NCBI GenBank assembly: GCA_046347625.1
Contig: JAXMFU010000006.1
Coordinates: forward strand, 248,001-312,000
Origin: CAIMUS01 sp046347625
Lineage (GTDB): Bacteria; Pseudomonadota; Gammaproteobacteria; Competibacterales; Competibacteraceae
Direction of reading: 5' to 3'
DNA: 64,000 bases
Shown here piece by piece: positions 17,491 to 26,275 of the stretch. Within the stretch, counting starts at the first letter, position 1; every line of letters starts with the position of its first letter. Both the position numbers and the translations under genes were made by a program. The notes below the pieces were generated by a model that made no database searches, was not told the DNA's origin, and saw nothing but the letters and a program-made list of their open reading frames with translations.

Positions 17491-19253
17491 TGCCGCTCGA
17501 TAACAGCAATATCAATACGCTCTGGAGCTCGTTGCTGATCGAAGAGCTGGCGCGTAATGGAATCGATTATTGTTGTATCTCTTCCGGCTCCCGCTCGGCA
17601 CCGCTGACGGTCGCCGCCGCCCGCCATCCCCGGATGCGGACACTCCTCTGTCTGGATGAACGGGGCGCTGCGTTTCATGCGCTGGGTTATGCCCGTGCCG
17701 CCGGCAGGCCGGCGGTGTTGCTATGCACTTCGGGGACGGCGGCGGCGAATTATCTGCCCGCCGTCATCGAGGCCGCCATGGATCGGCTGCCGCTGTTGGT
17801 GCTCTCCGCCGATCGCCCGCCGGAATTGCAGGAAACCGGCGCCAATCAGACCATCCGCCAGCGAGGGCTGTTCGGCGTCTATGCCAAATGGGAATTCGAA
17901 CTGCCCTGCCCGGAGGAGACTATTGCGCCGTCCTTAGTCTTGACCACCCTGGATCAGGCGCTCTATCAGGCCCGGAACGCTCCCTGTGGTCCGGTGCATT
18001 TGAATATTCCTTTCCGCGAGCCGCTGGCGCCGATCTCGGCGCCCGTTGCCGAGCACTACTGTGAATCGTTAGGGCCGTGGCTGAGCAGCCAGGCGCCATT
18101 TACGGTCTATTCGCCACGCCGGTCGCTGCCTTCTCCGGAGGCGATAACCGACATCGCCCGGCTTTTAGCGCAATCGACCGGCCTGATCGTAATAGGGCGC
18201 CTGGAGTCGGCATCGGCAAGAAAGGCGGTGATCGATCTATTGCAACGTCTGCAATGGCCGGTGGTGGCCGATATCACCTCCGGTCTGCGGCTGGGCGTTC
18301 CCGGCGTGCCGTTGCTGCCTTATTTCGATCAATTATTGCTGTCTCCGCGCTTTCGCGCACATTACCGTCCTGCCGTGGTATTACATATCGGTGGACAGAT
18401 CGTTTCCAAACGCCTGCCGGAATTTATTCAGCAACTGCAACCGCCTCATTACATTGCAATCAAGGATCATCCTTTTCGCTACGATCCTAATCATCAATTC
18501 AGCCGGCATTGGGAAACCGATATCGCCGTTTTCTGCCAGGCGGTACTGGAGCAGAGCGCACCACAGTTACCGGCGGCGGATACCCGGACTTTGCTGGATT
18601 TATCGACTACCGTAGGGGAGGTTATCGATGGTTTCAGTCAAGCGGAGCAGGTCGTCAGTGAAATTACCGTAGCCCGGTTGCTGAGTGCACAACTGCCCGC
18701 CGGACATGGGCTATGGCTGGCCAGCAGCATGCCGATCCGGGATATGGATATGGTGGGCGGTATGCGGGAAAGCGATATTCCCATCGGGGCCAATCGCGGC
18801 ACCAGTGGTATCGAGGGCGGTATCGCCGCCGCCACCGGCTTTGCCACTGGTTTACAAACACCGGTGACAGTGGTCATCGGCGATCTGGCCTTTCTGCACG
18901 ATCTGAATTCGCTGGCCTTACTGAAAAAAATCCGGCAACCACTGATTATTATTCTCATCAATAATAACGGCGGTGGTATTTTCTCTTTTCTGCCGATAGC
19001 CGGTTTCGCGGACGTATTCGAGGACTATTTCGGCACGCCGCACGGATTTGGTTTCCAGGCCGCCGCACAATTATTTGGCATCGATTATAGGGCACCTAAA
19101 ACGAATGGCGAATTACTGGAGGCTTATCGCACGGCGGTTGCCACCGGCAGGTCCACGCTGATCGAAATTGTTACCGACCGCCGGGAGAATTACGAATTAC
19201 ATCAGGCACTGCAAAGTCGGATCGTAGCCCGGATCGAGCAATTATTAGCGTGA
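17490..19253 (+). CDS. menD: 2-succinyl-5-enolpyruvyl-6-hydroxy-3-cyclohexene-1-carboxylate synthase
   Basis: Thiamine-diphosphate enzyme that joins isochorismate and 2-oxoglutarate in the menaquinone pathway. The N-terminal motif ISSGSRSAPLTVAAA and the glutamate region LDERGAAFHALGYARA are present. The C-terminal TPP-binding motif reads GDLAFLHDLNSLALL to LINNNGGGIFSFLP. The start ATG at 17490 overlaps the menF stop (TGATG). A longer frame reaching back to 17433 would overlap menF for no reason. The 587-residue length is slightly above the usual MenD length. It is coupled at its 3' end to menC. Confidence 0.95.
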   Translation: MPLDNSNINTLWSSLLIEELARNGIDYCCISSGSRSAPLTVAAARHPRMRTLLCLDERGAAFHALGYARAAGRPAVLLCTSGTAAANYLPAVIEAAMDRLPLLVLSADRPPELQETGANQTIRQRGLFGVYAKWEFELPCPEETIAPSLVLTTLDQALYQARNAPCGPVHLNIPFREPLAPISAPVAEHYCESLGPWLSSQAPFTVYSPRRSLPSPEAITDIARLLAQSTGLIVIGRLESASARKAVIDLLQRLQWPVVADITSGLRLGVPGVPLLPYFDQLLLSPRFRAHYRPAVVLHIGGQIVSKRLPEFIQQLQPPHYIAIKDHPFRYDPNHQFSRHWETDIAVFCQAVLEQSAPQLPAADTRTLLDLSTTVGEVIDGFSQAEQVVSEITVARLLSAQLPAGHGLWLASSMPIRDMDMVGGMRESDIPIGANRGTSGIEGGIAAATGFATGLQTPVTVVIGDLAFLHDLNSLALLKKIRQPLIIILINNNGGGIFSFLPIAGFADVFEDYFGTPHGFGFQAAAQLFGIDYRAPKTNGELLEAYRTAVATGRSTLIEIVTDRRENYELHQALQSRIVARIEQLLA

Positions 19254-20332
19254 GCGACCTCGCCTGTTCAGCCTTTCTCTATGATTTGCCCCTGGTAGCG
19301 CCTCTGCGATTGGGAAGGCAGGAACTTGTTTCCCGACGTGGCTTTATGATTCGTCTGAGCGATACTGAGGGCTATATTGGCTATGGCGAAGTAGCCCCTT
19401 TCCCCGGCCTGCATTCGGAAACGGTGGAGGATACATTAAGGCAATGGCGGGAAATACAGCCACTCGGTGCAATATTACCGGAGGGATTGGAGCGCTTACA
19501 GGGTGGCTTTGGGTACTGGCTGGATCGCTATGGACTTTACCCATCGCTGCGCCACGGCTTGGAAATGGCGGTTCTCAATTACCTGGCCTGCCGCCGTGGG
19601 ATTACGCTGGCTGCCCTGTTGAATCCAGTATATTGCAAATCGCTGGAATGTAATGCGCTATTGATCGACAGCAGTGAATTAAAGGTCCAGGCCCGCCAGT
19701 TGTTAGTTGCGGGCTATAGCACGGTAAAACTCAAAGTCGGGCGGCAACCGCTGGAACAGGATATCGCATTTGTCAGGAATGCCCGGCAAGCCCTGGGGTC
19801 TGCCTGTCGCCTTAGACTGGACGCCAATCGTTATTGGGATGTGGCGACGGCGATACGCTTCGGCCGGGCGGTAGCCGACTATGAAATCGAGTACATCGAA
19901 GAGCCGTTGGCCGATTCCGCTCAGATTACCGCTTTTTATGAATTGACCGGAATCCCGGTCGCCCTGGATGAAAGCCTGATTCCAGCAAATCCGGCGACGC
20001 TGGAAGTGCCATCGGGTGTGAGCGCTTTTGTGCTAAAGCCCACCGTACTGGGCGGCTTCGAACGAACCCTGCGGTTTATCGAATTGGCTGAAAGCCGCCG
20101 GCTTAAGGCCGTGATCAGCAGTGTGTTCGAATCCGGCATCGGGCTGGCGGCGCTGGCCAATTATGCGGCCGCTTTTTGCGGCATCGTTCCGGTCGGGCTG
20201 GATACCTATCGCTGGCTGCGGGAGGATCTTCCCGAACAGCGGTTTACGGTGAATGGCGGGTGGATCGATGTGGACGGGGTCGATGAACGGGCGCGGCGGT
20301 TACGGGCTGGGCTGTTGGCGCCGCTATTGTAG
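19250..20332 (+). CDS. menC: o-Succinylbenzoate synthase
   Basis: Enolase-superfamily dehydratase that makes o-succinylbenzoate from the MenD/MenH product. Catalytic features appear in order: the lysine motif VKLKVG, the metal ligands LDANRYW, IEEPL and ALDES, and the second lysine in VLKPTVLGG. The GTG start at 19250 overlaps the menD stop (GCGTGA), giving a three-gene coupled operon menF-menD-menC. No menH, menB, menE or menA is present, so the rest of the pathway must be encoded elsewhere. Length 360 residues is in the usual range. Confidence 0.94.
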   Translation: MSDLACSAFLYDLPLVAPLRLGRQELVSRRGFMIRLSDTEGYIGYGEVAPFPGLHSETVEDTLRQWREIQPLGAILPEGLERLQGGFGYWLDRYGLYPSLRHGLEMAVLNYLACRRGITLAALLNPVYCKSLECNALLIDSSELKVQARQLLVAGYSTVKLKVGRQPLEQDIAFVRNARQALGSACRLRLDANRYWDVATAIRFGRAVADYEIEYIEEPLADSAQITAFYELTGIPVALDESLIPANPATLEVPSGVSAFVLKPTVLGGFERTLRFIELAESRRLKAVISSVFESGIGLAALANYAAAFCGIVPVGLDTYRWLREDLPEQRFTVNGGWIDVDGVDERARRLRAGLLAPLL

Positions 20333-20426
20333 GTTAGAATCAGGCCGAAGCCACAGCGGCGAGACGCCGCTGCCACTTTCGGGCGAAGTGCTATCATGAA
20401 GCTGCTGAGATTTTTGAGGTAACGCC

Positions 20427-20648
20427 ATGTCGGAACACACAGAAGTTATTTTAGAACAAGCTCTAGCGCTTTCGCCGAAAGACAGGGCCGCTTTGGTCGA
20501 AGAGCTTTTGGCCAGTCTCGATCAACCCGATCCGGTTGTCGATGCGCTATGGGCTAAGGAGGTAGAAGATCGCATCGATGCCTATGAAGCTGGAGAATTA
20601 GAAGCCATTCCGGCTGAAGCCGTATTTAAGAAATATAAGAAAGCGTGA
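20427..20648 (+). CDS. Addiction-module antitoxin-like protein
   Basis: A 73-residue acidic protein with the layout of the short 'putative addiction module component' family. It has an N-terminal helix LSPKDRAALVEELLASLDQP, then ALWAKEVEDRIDAYEAGE, then a basic end. A GAGG Shine-Dalgarno motif lies at the right distance from the ATG. The stop overlaps the start of the downstream ParE/RelE-like toxin by 4 bases, the usual coupling for antitoxin-first pairs. Confidence 0.85.
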   Translation: MSEHTEVILEQALALSPKDRAALVEELLASLDQPDPVVDALWAKEVEDRIDAYEAGELEAIPAEAVFKKYKKA

Positions 20649-20941
20649 AGATCAGATTTTTACAGCCGGCTGAGCGGGAGCTAGGCGAAGCCGTGGAGTA
20701 TTATGAAGCTCAAAAGCCGGGTTTAGGCTTCGAGCTTTTTGAGGAAGTATGGGCGGCAATAGAGCGAATAGAACAATACCCGGAAGCGTGGCAACCCGTC
20801 AGTCCGCGTGCTCGCCGCTGTCAAACCCATCGCTTTCCCTACGGTGTTATTTATCAGATTCGTGAAAAAGAAAATGAAATCTTAATTGTGGCAGTGTCTC
20901 ATCTTCATCGGAAACCAAGCTACTGGCAGAATAGAATTTAA
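20645..20941 (+). CDS. RelE/ParE-family toxin
   Basis: A 98-residue toxin of the RelE/ParE superfamily. Conserved parts are FLQPAERELGEAVEYYE at the N-terminus, a middle helix ending IERIEQYPEAWQPV, and a C-terminal strand motif HRFPYGVIYQI followed by IVAVSHLHRKPSYW. It starts with GTG inside the end of the antitoxin gene. Whether it acts on ribosome-bound mRNA (RelE) or DNA gyrase (ParE) cannot be decided from sequence alone. The plasmid-stabilisation-like HLHRKPSYW ending favours the ParE group. Confidence 0.87.
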   Translation: MKIRFLQPAERELGEAVEYYEAQKPGLGFELFEEVWAAIERIEQYPEAWQPVSPRARRCQTHRFPYGVIYQIREKENEILIVAVSHLHRKPSYWQNRI

Positions 20942-20949
20942 ACCAAACC

Positions 20950-21126
20950 TCATAAGCAGCATAGCCCGGATGCAGGCCGAAGGCCGGAATCCGGGGGTCA
21001 TGGACGGAAACCCGGATTGCGCTTCGCACGCTCCGCTCCATCCGGGCTACGCCGGCTGAATTAATCAGAAACCTGGGAGCGTCGGCCTATGGCCAACTTG
21101 CCGGCGAGGACGCCGGCGCTCCCAGG
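20950..21126. repeat. Two palindromic intergenic repeats
   Basis: At 20958-21055 the phrase TAGCCCGGATGCAGG pairs with a later CATCCGGGCTACG to form a long imperfect hairpin. At 21073-21126 CCTGGGAGCGTCGGC pairs with GCCGGCGCTCCCAGG. The second belongs to the same family as the units near 15850 and 15900. Both lie between the toxin gene and the oppositely oriented phasin gene. Confidence 0.75.
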
Positions 21127-21150
21127 AAGCCGGTAATGCCCCTGCTCGTT

Positions 21151-21540
21151 CTACCCGTCGTCTTCCCTGCCAAGCGCTTTGATCGTCTCCTCCAGGTCAT
21201 CCATTTTCCGATGTAATCTGTCCAGGTCCTGCCGGGTCGGTATTTGCAAATGTTGCAAGGCACGCGCGACCCGCGCCTGGAAAATCTCTTCCAGTTGTTC
21301 CATCTGTTGGGCGGTGAGTGCTTTTTTCGGCGGTGCGGTGGTGGCGGTTCTCGATGCCATGGGATTGAAACGGGCCTCGAGTTTCTTGCCCTCTTCGATC
21401 AAGGTATCTAGCCATTGGCCGCCAACCCGCTGCACGGTCGAAAAAGCTCCCAGTCCGGCCAGGCGGAGTTTCTGCATTACGTCCAATACCTGATCGAGCA
21501 GGTCATCGCTTTTCGTCGGCTGATTCGATGTTTTCGTCAT
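21151..21540 (-). CDS. Phasin / polyhydroxyalkanoate granule-associated protein
   Basis: A 129-residue mostly helical protein resembling PhaI/PhaF-type phasins, which coat polyhydroxyalkanoate granules. The N-terminal part contains the family-like helix VMQKLRLAGLGAFSTVQRVG followed by WLDTLIEEGKKLEAR. The C-terminal 50 residues form a charged coiled-coil-like helix (LDRLHRKMDDLEETIKALG). It has no signal peptide. It is downstream of the MoxR/VWA pair on the same strand with a 13-base gap, so co-transcription is possible. Poly(3-hydroxyalkanoate) storage would fit a floc-forming gammaproteobacterium. Confidence 0.72.
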   Translation of the reverse strand: MTKTSNQPTKSDDLLDQVLDVMQKLRLAGLGAFSTVQRVGGQWLDTLIEEGKKLEARFNPMASRTATTAPPKKALTAQQMEQLEEIFQARVARALQHLQIPTRQDLDRLHRKMDDLEETIKALGREDDG

Positions 21541-21553
21541 CTTTTCCCCCTTC

Positions 21554-22741
21554 TCAGTGATTTTGCTTCTGCAAGGCCCGAATGCCCCGGTCCAAACCTT
21601 CCAGGGTCAGCGGATACATTCGGTTGCCCATCAGTTCTCGCACCATCTGGATAGACGGTGTGTATTCCCAGTAGGATTCCGGCTGGGGATTCAGCCAGAT
21701 GGCATAGGAGTAGGCTTCCAATAACCGGCCCATCCACACTGCGCCGGGCTCGTCGTTGTAATGCTCGACGCTGCCGCCGGCATAAGCAATTTCGTAGGGA
21801 CTCATGGTGGCGTCTCCGACGAAGATCAACCGGTAATCACGACCGAAGGTGCGAATGACTTCCAGCGTGCCGATGCGTTCGGTATGGCGGCGATGATTGT
21901 CCTTCCACACGCCCTCGTACAGGAAATTGTGAAAGTAAAAATATTCCAGATGCTTGAACTCGCTTTTGGCGGCGGAAAACAGTTCTTCGCAACTGCGGAT
22001 ATGATCGTCCATCGAACCGCCGATGTCCAAGAACAACAGCACTTTGACGGCATTGTGCCGCTCCGGCACCATTTTGATATCCAGCAGACCGGCCTTACGG
22101 GCGGTACAGCGAATGGTGTCGTCCAGGTCCAGTTCCTCGGCGGCGCCCTGACGGGCGAACTTACGTAGCCGTCGTAAGGCCAGCTTGATATTCCGGGTGC
22201 CCAGCTCCAAGCTATCGTCCAGATTGCGGAATTCGCGCTTGTCCCACACCTTGACCGCCCGCCGATGCCGGGAGCGGTCCTGGCCGATGCGGATTCCTTC
22301 CGGGTTGTAGCCATAGGCGCCGAAGGGCGAGCGCCCGCCGGTACCGATCCATTTATTGCCACCCTGATGCCGTTCCTTCTGTTCCTCCAGCCGTTGGCGG
22401 AAGGTCTCCATCAGTTTTTCCCAACCGCCCAGGGATTCGACTAGGCGCTTTTCCTCCTCGCTCAGTTCCAGTTCGAGTTGTTTGCGCAGCCATTCCTCGG
22501 GAATTTCACCGACGACCTTGTCGAACAGTTCCTCCATGCCCTTGAAATAAACGCCGAACACCCGGTCGAAGCGATCGTAGTGACGCTCGTCCTTGACCAG
22601 GGTGGTCCGCGCCAGGTAGTAAAAATCATCGATGCTGTAGCCGGCCAATTGGGCCTCCATGGCCCGCAGCAGGGTCAGGTATTCAGTGAGCGAGACTGGA
22701 ATTTTGGCCTCGCGCAGCTTGTGAAAAAAATCGATCAGCAT
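21554..22741 (-). CDS. VWA-domain protein (CoxE-like)
   Basis: A 395-residue CoxE-type protein with a C-terminal von Willebrand A domain. The MIDAS-like motif reads DIGGSMDDHI, the DxGGS variant typical of this subfamily, with later metal-binding parts around FVGDATMSPYEI. The N-terminal half (FFHKLREAKIPVSLTEYLTL) is also characteristic. Such proteins work with an adjacent MoxR AAA+ ATPase to mature or insert metal cofactors into target enzymes. The ATG lies one base after the stop of the MoxR gene, so the two are coupled. The client enzyme is not in the window. Confidence 0.9.
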   Translation of the reverse strand: MLIDFFHKLREAKIPVSLTEYLTLLRAMEAQLAGYSIDDFYYLARTTLVKDERHYDRFDRVFGVYFKGMEELFDKVVGEIPEEWLRKQLELELSEEEKRLVESLGGWEKLMETFRQRLEEQKERHQGGNKWIGTGGRSPFGAYGYNPEGIRIGQDRSRHRRAVKVWDKREFRNLDDSLELGTRNIKLALRRLRKFARQGAAEELDLDDTIRCTARKAGLLDIKMVPERHNAVKVLLFLDIGGSMDDHIRSCEELFSAAKSEFKHLEYFYFHNFLYEGVWKDNHRRHTERIGTLEVIRTFGRDYRLIFVGDATMSPYEIAYAGGSVEHYNDEPGAVWMGRLLEAYSYAIWLNPQPESYWEYTPSIQMVRELMGNRMYPLTLEGLDRGIRALQKQNH

Positions 22742-22742
22742 G

Positions 22743-23597
22743 TCAACGCCCTTGGCGGCGATTCATGAACAGCAGCCGTTCGAATAAATGGACATCCTGC
22801 TCGTTCTTGAGCAGGGCGCCGTGCAACGGCGGGATAATCTTGCGCTGATCGTTGCTGCGCAGCGCCTCCGGCGGAATATCTTCGGCCACCAGCAGCTTGA
22901 TCCAGTCCAGCAATTCCGACGTCGAGGGCCGCTTTTTCAGTCCCGGCACTTCGCGGATCTCGAAAAATACCTGTAAGGCTTCGTTGAGCAGGCGCTTCTT
23001 CAGATTCGGATAATGCACATTGACGATCTCTTCCATGGTGTCGCGCTCCGGGAAGCGGATGTAATGGAAGAAGCAACGGCGCAGGAAGGCGTCCGGCAGT
23101 TCCTTTTCGTTATTGCTGGTGATCACGATAATAGGCCGATGCCTGGCCGAGATGGTCTGCCGGGTTTCGTAGATAAAGAACTCCATTTTGTCGAGTTCCA
23201 GCAATAGATCGTTGGGGAACTCGATATCGGCCTTGTCGATCTCGTCGATCAGCAGCACCGGCTGCACGTCGGAATCGAAGGCTTCCCACAGCTTGCCTTT
23301 GATAATGTAGTTGCCGATGTCGTGAACCCGAGCTTCTCCCAGTTGCGAATCCCGCAAGCGGGACACCGCATCGTATTCATACAGACCCTGCTGCGCCTTG
23401 GTGGTGGATTTGATATGCCAGCGGATCAAAGGACGATCCAGGGCACGGGCGACCTCCTCGGCAAGCTGGGTCTTGCCGGTGCCGGGTTCGCCCTTGACCA
23501 GCAAGGGACGGCCCAGGGTGATGGCGGCGTTGACCGCCATCATCAGGTCGTCGGTGGCGACATAGGTATCGGTCCCGGAAAAACGTGCTTTCGACAT
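22743..23597 (-). CDS. MoxR-family AAA+ ATPase
   Basis: A 284-residue MoxR/CoxD-type ATPase. It shows a Walker A motif GEPGTGKTQL near residue 40, a Walker B motif VLLIDEIDKAD, and sensor 1 as ITSNNEKELPDAFLRRCFFHY. It is the upstream member of a MoxR-VWA pair transcribed on the minus strand. Such pairs act as ATP-driven chaperones for metalloenzymes or for periplasmic and secreted complexes. The start ATG at 23597 gives the usual family length. Confidence 0.94.
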   Translation of the reverse strand: MSKARFSGTDTYVATDDLMMAVNAAITLGRPLLVKGEPGTGKTQLAEEVARALDRPLIRWHIKSTTKAQQGLYEYDAVSRLRDSQLGEARVHDIGNYIIKGKLWEAFDSDVQPVLLIDEIDKADIEFPNDLLLELDKMEFFIYETRQTISARHRPIIVITSNNEKELPDAFLRRCFFHYIRFPERDTMEEIVNVHYPNLKKRLLNEALQVFFEIREVPGLKKRPSTSELLDWIKLLVAEDIPPEALRSNDQRKIIPPLHGALLKNEQDVHLFERLLFMNRRQGR

Positions 23598-23773
23598 GCA
23601 ATGCTCTCTTTTGGACTCAAAGGTAAATGCCTAGTAACTATACTCATTCTAAACCAGAGAGTTCCCGCTGCGCAGCAGGAATCTCGAGGTTAAAAATTAG
23701 GATGAGCCGAACCTGTGGCACTGCGCTCAGTCTCTAATGAGAGTTAAATCCCTTATCGCTTAGGAGGTTGAGC

Positions 23774-24691
23774 ATGCGCGCGCAAACGCTTCTGGAAACC
23801 ATCGGCAACACACCTCATGTCAGGATCAACCGGCTGTTCCAGCATCGTAACGTCGAGGTCTGGATGAAGCTGGAGCGGGCCAATCCGGGCGCCAGCATCA
23901 AAGACCGCATCGCCCTGGCCATGATCGAGGATGCGGAGCGGCGGGGCGTCATCGATAAAGATACCGTGCTGATCGAGCCGACTTCCGGCAACACCGGTAT
24001 CGGTCTGGCCATCGTGGCGGCGGTCAAGGGCTATCGCCTGATTCTGACCATGCCCGATTCTATGTCGGTCGAGCGCCGCCGTTATATGTCGGCCCTGGGT
24101 GCCGAACTGGTACTGACGCCCCGCGAAAAAGGTATGCCGGGGGCCATCGAGAAAGCACAGGAATTAGCCAAGGAAAATTCCAATTCCTGGATACCGCAGC
24201 AATTCGAGAATCCAGCCAATGTGGAAGTCCATCGCCGTACTACGGCACAGGAAATTCTGCACGATTTTCCGGAGGGGCTTGACTATATTATTACCGGTAT
24301 CGGTACCGGCGGTCATATCACCGCCTGCGCCGAGGTGTTAAAAAATAAATTCCCTGACCTTAAAGTCTTCGGTGTCGAACCGGCGGCTTCGGCGGTATTG
24401 AGCGGTGGCCAACGTGGACCGCATCCGCTTCAGGGTCTCGGCGCCGGGTTCAAGCCGGCCATTCTGAATCTGGAAGCGCTCGACGGCATTATTACGGTCG
24501 AAAATGGCGAAGCGTTTCAATTCACCGCCCGCTGTGCCAAGGAGGAGGGCATCTTCATCGGTATTTCTTCAGGCGCCGCGCTGGCGGCGGTCAATAAAAA
24601 ATTGCCGGACATTCCCGACGGCAATCGGGTCTTGACCTTCTGCTACGATACCGGCGAGCGGTATCTGTCGGTGCCGGCACTGTTTGAATAG
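23774..24691 (+). CDS. cysK: Cysteine synthase A (O-acetylserine sulfhydrylase)
   Basis: Pyridoxal-phosphate enzyme that makes cysteine from O-acetylserine and sulfide. The Schiff-base lysine lies in GASIKDRIA, the phosphate-binding loop in EPTSGNTGIGLA, and the glycine-rich loop in TGIGTGGHI. The ending FCYDTGERYLS is typical of the CysK/CysM family. An AGGAGG ribosome binding site at 23762-23767 fits ATG 23774 (6-base spacing) better than the TTG at 23768. The sequence around PDSMSVERRRYMSALGAELV favours CysK over CysM. The gene stands alone on the + strand. Confidence 0.92.
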   Translation: MRAQTLLETIGNTPHVRINRLFQHRNVEVWMKLERANPGASIKDRIALAMIEDAERRGVIDKDTVLIEPTSGNTGIGLAIVAAVKGYRLILTMPDSMSVERRRYMSALGAELVLTPREKGMPGAIEKAQELAKENSNSWIPQQFENPANVEVHRRTTAQEILHDFPEGLDYIITGIGTGGHITACAEVLKNKFPDLKVFGVEPAASAVLSGGQRGPHPLQGLGAGFKPAILNLEALDGIITVENGEAFQFTARCAKEEGIFIGISSGAALAAVNKKLPDIPDGNRVLTFCYDTGERYLSVPALFE

Positions 24692-24716
24692 GACATAACC
24701 AATCGCCCGCTCTGAC

Positions 24717-24791
24717 GTAGGAGCGAACTGGCTCTCGAATGGAGCCGGCGCCGGCACGCCGGCGCGGTCGCGAGCCTGGTTCGCTCCTACC
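24717..24791. repeat. Inverted repeat downstream of cysK
   Basis: GTAGGAGCGAACTGGCTC pairs with GAGCCTGGTTCGCTCCTAC to form a long imperfect hairpin, with further GGCGCCGGC-type pairing in the loop. There is no T tract, so it looks more like a dispersed palindromic repeat than a terminator. The rest of the gap to 24983 contains no gene that I can support. Confidence 0.7.
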
Positions 24792-24983
24792 GGTGTTTTA
24801 CAGAGACGTTGTCAGCACTTGATGGCCCATAGCGTGTCCGACGGGTTACGCCCGTTTGAATAGGGCATAACCCATCGTTGCTTTTGTGTAGAAGCGAGTC
24901 ATGCTCGCGAATCGAGCGGTCGCTGGCGCGCCGGCATTGTTAGCGAGCCCGTCGCCCCTCTCGCGCTCTCCCTTTTTAGAGAA

Positions 24984-25931
24984 CTACATGCCCGGCGTAT
25001 AACTGTTGCCGTAGCCTCCCGCCGCTGCGCCGGGGGTCTGTTGATAGCCCCCCTGGGAGCCGTAACCGCCCTGTTGTCCCGTCTGGGGATAGCCGCCCTG
25101 GGCCGGCGGCGGATAGCCACCCGGCGCCTGACCATAACCTCCTTGGGCCGGCGGCGGATACGTGCCGGGCCTTTGTCCATAGCCGCCCTGGGCCGGCGGC
25201 CCGCCCGGCGCCTGACCGTAACCGCCCTGGGCCGGCGGCCCGCCCGGCGCCTGACCGTAACCGCCCTGGGCCGGCGGCGGGCCTTGCTGTGCGATCGGCT
25301 GGATAAGCATCTCCACGCGCCGGTTCTGCTGCCGTCCGGCTTCGGTGGCATTGGAAGCCCGCGGATTCTGCTTACCCATCCCTTCGGTAGTTAGACGCTG
25401 TGGGGGAACTCCCTGGGAAGCCAGATAATTAGCGACGCTCTGGGCACGGCGTTGGGACAGCCCTAGATTGTACTGATCGGAACCGACGCTGTCGGTGTAG
25501 CCGATAACCTTCACGTTGGTGTCAGGATATTGCTGCAACACATTGGCGACCTTGCCCAGGGAAGGCGCAAAGGACGGCTTGACCGCGGCACTGTCGAAAT
25601 CGAACAACACTTCGCTCGGCATATCCAGCCGAATGCTGTTGTCGGGTTGGCGAACGATGTTCAAACTGCCTTGGCTGCGCTCCTGCGCCAGGCTCTGCTC
25701 CAAAGCCTGCTGTTGCCGATCCATGTAGTTGCCGATGGCGCCGCCCGCCAGTGCGCCAATAGCACCGCCAATCGCGGCACCTTTACCTTTGTTGATGGCA
25801 TAACCGATACCGGCACCGGTCGCCGCGCCCAAGCCGGTACCGGCCATGGTGCGCTGGTAGGGGCTATCGGCGCAGGCGGCCAAGGCTACCACCAAGGCAC
25901 CGCAGAGAGTGGTCTTGAATATGGCATTCAT
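24984..25931 (-). CDS. OmpA-family lipoprotein with glycine zipper and QGGYG-rich tail
   Basis: A 315-residue envelope protein. A lipoprotein signal (ALVVALAAC, lipidated Cys20) is followed by a glycine-zipper segment at about residues 30-70. An OmpA-like peptidoglycan-binding domain occupies about 105-215 (VLFDFDSAAVKPSF, GYTDSVGSDQYNLGLSQRRA, NRRVEMLI). From about residue 220 the chain becomes repetitive and low in complexity, with copies of GGYGQAPGGPPAQ and PPAQGGY. It would link the outer membrane to peptidoglycan. The tail is unusual for the YiaD/OmpA-lipoprotein group and could be a surface or periplasmic spacer. Confidence 0.88.
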   Translation of the reverse strand: MNAIFKTTLCGALVVALAACADSPYQRTMAGTGLGAATGAGIGYAINKGKGAAIGGAIGALAGGAIGNYMDRQQQALEQSLAQERSQGSLNIVRQPDNSIRLDMPSEVLFDFDSAAVKPSFAPSLGKVANVLQQYPDTNVKVIGYTDSVGSDQYNLGLSQRRAQSVANYLASQGVPPQRLTTEGMGKQNPRASNATEAGRQQNRRVEMLIQPIAQQGPPPAQGGYGQAPGGPPAQGGYGQAPGGPPAQGGYGQRPGTYPPPAQGGYGQAPGGYPPPAQGGYPQTGQQGGYGSQGGYQQTPGAAAGGYGNSYTPGM

Positions 25932-26275
25932 CTGAATGTCTCCTATAGACTGTGATACTTTGTTGCAGACAGAACCGGACTTGTAGTTATTAGTAATTGG
26001 CTGTAAGGTAACTGTTCATCCGGTCCACTAAAGATGTCTTTATACCTTGGTGCAAGTCAGGCGGCCACATCGCCAGACGCAATCACCTAACCAGCCAGGC
26101 TCCAATATCAGCAGTGATAAACGGTGACTTTGTAAGGGTATGGAATAGCAACTTAATGGAGGCTTAACGGCCGCAAGGAATCCCACGCGACAGATGTAAG
26201 TATGAATTTTAGAATACATTTTAAGATCGTCCCGGGCATCCCGGCTATCTATGGCAGTGTTCCTCCGATCCGGGC
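25932..26275. other. Intergenic region between divergent ompA-like and gspC genes
   Basis: A 344-base gap separating two divergent genes, so it should carry both promoters. I see no riboswitch, RNA gene or strong palindrome. Open frames on the minus strand here have no recognisable features. Confidence 0.5.
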
